64,000 nt of DNA from Chitinophaga arvensicola. Its GTDB lineage: Bacteria; Bacteroidota; Bacteroidia; Chitinophagales; Chitinophagaceae. The stretch is taken from assembly GCF_900110835.1 (NCBI RefSeq), contig NZ_FOJG01000002.1, positions 3,302,698 through 3,366,697 on the forward strand, written 5' to 3'. This document shows, piece by piece, positions 63,601 through 64,000 of this stretch. Under the pieces are notes generated by a model. It was given only the letters and a program-made list of their open reading frames with translations. It made no database searches and was not told where the DNA came from. The translations under genes and the position numbers were made by a program. How positions within the stretch are numbered: the stretch's first letter is position 1; the number at the start of each line of letters is the position of its first letter.

Positions 63601-63836
63601 ATGCCACTAACATCCGCCTGAGAGAGTTATCTGTTAATTACAACTTCGCATTGAAACCAGGATTCTTCAAAGACCTGAAGCTTGGACTGGTAGCACGTAA
63701 CCTGTTCTTTATCACTAAAAAAGCGCCTTACGATCCTGAACTGAGTATGAGTACCGGTAACGGTGTGCAAGGTGTGGATGTATTTGGTTTACCATCTACC
63801 CGCAGCTTTGGATTGAACCTGAAATGTGCATTTTAA
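60687..63836 (+). CDS. SusC/RagA TonB-linked outer-membrane protein (pair D, no STN domain)
   Basis: The roughly 1049-residue protein has a signal peptide starting MKKNLRLMKVCAMTGLALTS, a regulatory-like domain (EISGTVKDGKGTPLPGVTVQIKG), a plug (YVVDGVPIANF; VLKGASASALYGSQAGNGV) and a barrel ending FGLNLKCAF. It is a close paralog of the pair C SusC, for example LIDGRFGGKVMS.TQA...YGVS and GGRAGI.E.YMYDATNIRLREL occur in both. It lacks the STN domain that pair C carries. The start at 60687 is chosen for the signal peptide. Confidence 0.94.
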   Translation: MKKNLRLMKVCAMTGLALTSILADSAYVKAASYTWLPASSFRSAFQEKEISGTVKDGKGTPLPGVTVQIKGASKGTQTNAEGKYHINAKAGDVLVFSYVGFAVKESTVGSSATLNATLEDNVRGLNELVVTALGIQRKAKDLTYSTQQVKGEDLTNVKETNVINSLSGKVSGLQINRSASGVGGSARVILRGQKSIRENQPLYVVDGVPIANFTSAQPGDLWGQASGASSGGRDGGDILSTINPDDIESINVLKGASASALYGSQAGNGVIIITTKKGKAGQAKVSFASSFTLDKPAYLPESQNSYLQTGPGTIDSWGKEGSSKDIVKPFFKTGTTFINSVNVAGGTEKAQTYFSYSNTANTGIMPTAKYGQHTLNFRETGTFLNDKLNIDANVQMTTQNAHNRPTSGLYYNPLTGLYIFPRGLDFDSYKNNYEYFSAARNVNMQNWWNINFDKSQAGEDFQQNPYWVLNRNVTENRKDNLIASLSLRYAINDWLNVQIRGNANKAWDKYELKAYAGTQTTIADANGRYTNDYLTSTQYYGDLLVSGNKKLSDKLGFNFTAGTSINDLKQDHNFIDSKDADLAFANVFHIGNINLSPAAKITPTGSRRQIQSLFATAGINLSEKVFLDLTARNDWSSTLAYTPTMKKGYLYYSAGLNTILSEVFKMPAAITYSKIRASYAKVGNDVDQFVTRPTNQIISGTLISNIAGPFNGVALKPEITTSVEVGTEWRFMDNRLNLDVTWYNSHTKNQYFDFPVSVGYLYPNAYLNAGDVQNTGIEATLGYQVVKQKNFGWNTAFNFTRNRNKLIKLAPQLNGDYTLTPRGDNVNTYALVLHEGSAYGDIYGKKAVRDESGKLVIDDESGKPKAEDGKLTYLGNPTPDFLLGWSNTINLHKFSINFLIDGRFGGKVMSITQAMMDQYGVSKATGDARKNGGVDVPAVYASGKAYTGKIPADLYYAGIGGRAGITEFYMYDATNIRLRELSVNYNFALKPGFFKDLKLGLVARNLFFITKKAPYDPELSMSTGNGVQGVDVFGLPSTRSFGLNLKCAF

Positions 63837-63865
63837 CCTGATTAAGAACAACAAAAACAAGAGCT

Positions 63866-64000
63866 ATGAATTATAAAATATTCAAAATAGCGAGTCTGGC
63901 CATGGCAGCCACACTATGCTTCAGCAGCTGTACCAAAAACTTTGAAGACATCAACAAAAACCCATATGGTTCTACGGATGAAGAGTTAGCGGCGGATTTT
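63866..64000 (+). CDS. SusD/RagB-like lipoprotein (pair D), 3'-truncated by window edge
   Basis: 45 codons are visible, starting with a lipoprotein signal peptide and lipobox LCFSSCTKNFEDINKNP. The N-terminus matches the pair C SusD. It begins 29 bp after the susC D stop codon and continues past the window. Confidence 0.88.
   Translation, partial: MNYKIFKIASLAMAATLCFSSCTKNFEDINKNPYGSTDEELAADF

Overview
The window is chromosomal DNA of a Bacteroidota bacterium, most likely a Chitinophaga-like member of the Chitinophagaceae. The signs are four SusC/SusD pairs, a secreted protein with a type B gliding-motility (T9SS) C-terminal domain, RskA- and FecR-type anti-sigma factors beside ECF sigma factors, several -7 boxes of the form TAnnTTTG, and almost no Shine-Dalgarno sequences. 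No rRNA, tRNA, CRISPR array, phage or insertion sequence was recognised.

Layout. 1-1.9 kb: the 3' part of a trypsin-like protease, a secreted carboxypeptidase-regulatory-like protein and a CsbD protein. 2-7.6 kb (minus strand): a D-xylose catabolic operon running Na+/sugar symporter, xylB, xylA, aldose epimerase, with strong hairpins at two of its three junctions. 8-12.2 kb: an outer-membrane DUF481 protein, an FAD oxidoreductase with an SDR, and a zinc alcohol dehydrogenase. 12.3-20.3 kb (minus strand): a complete isoleucine/valine operon, ilvE-ilvD-ilvB-ilvN-ilvC-ilvA. 20.4-25.8 kb: a sugar 1-kinase and nucleotidyltransferase pair divergent from a GH29 fucosidase, then a PLP desulfhydrase/deaminase and a secreted protein. 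25.8-32.3 kb: lipB, a RluA-family pseudouridine synthase, a T9SS-sorted repeat protein, a small AraC/VOC/TfoX group and a secreted unknown. 32.4-35.5 kb: two tandem ECF sigma/RskA anti-sigma pairs. 35.6-40.7 kb: housekeeping genes def, ruvX, ubiA-like, a SpoU rRNA/tRNA methyltransferase and mutS. 40.9-64 kb: an outer-membrane nutrient-uptake island with four SusC/SusD pairs plus LacI, AraC, ECF sigma and FecR regulators.

The most interesting element precedes ilvE. A promoter of Bacteroidota type drives a previously unmarked 38-codon leader ORF (20086-20202, minus strand) with nine consecutive Val/Ile codons, followed by a textbook intrinsic terminator with an eight-U tail just before ilvE. 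Three short complementary segments (leader start, leader stop, terminator 5' arm) can form mutually exclusive pairs. This is the layout of ribosome-mediated transcription attenuation, with the antiterminator arm placed on the leader's own stop codon. A second, shorter Ile-rich ORF (13666-13713) lies in a highly structured junction before ilvA, encoding the Ile-committing enzyme; it may be a second, Ile-specific control point.

In the uptake island the 53.5-60.3 kb segment is a classic sigma/FecR/SusC relay: the SusC there carries an N-terminal STN signalling domain. It is followed by a paralogous SusC/SusD pair that lacks STN. No carbohydrate-active enzyme lies among these pairs, so their substrates cannot be read from context.
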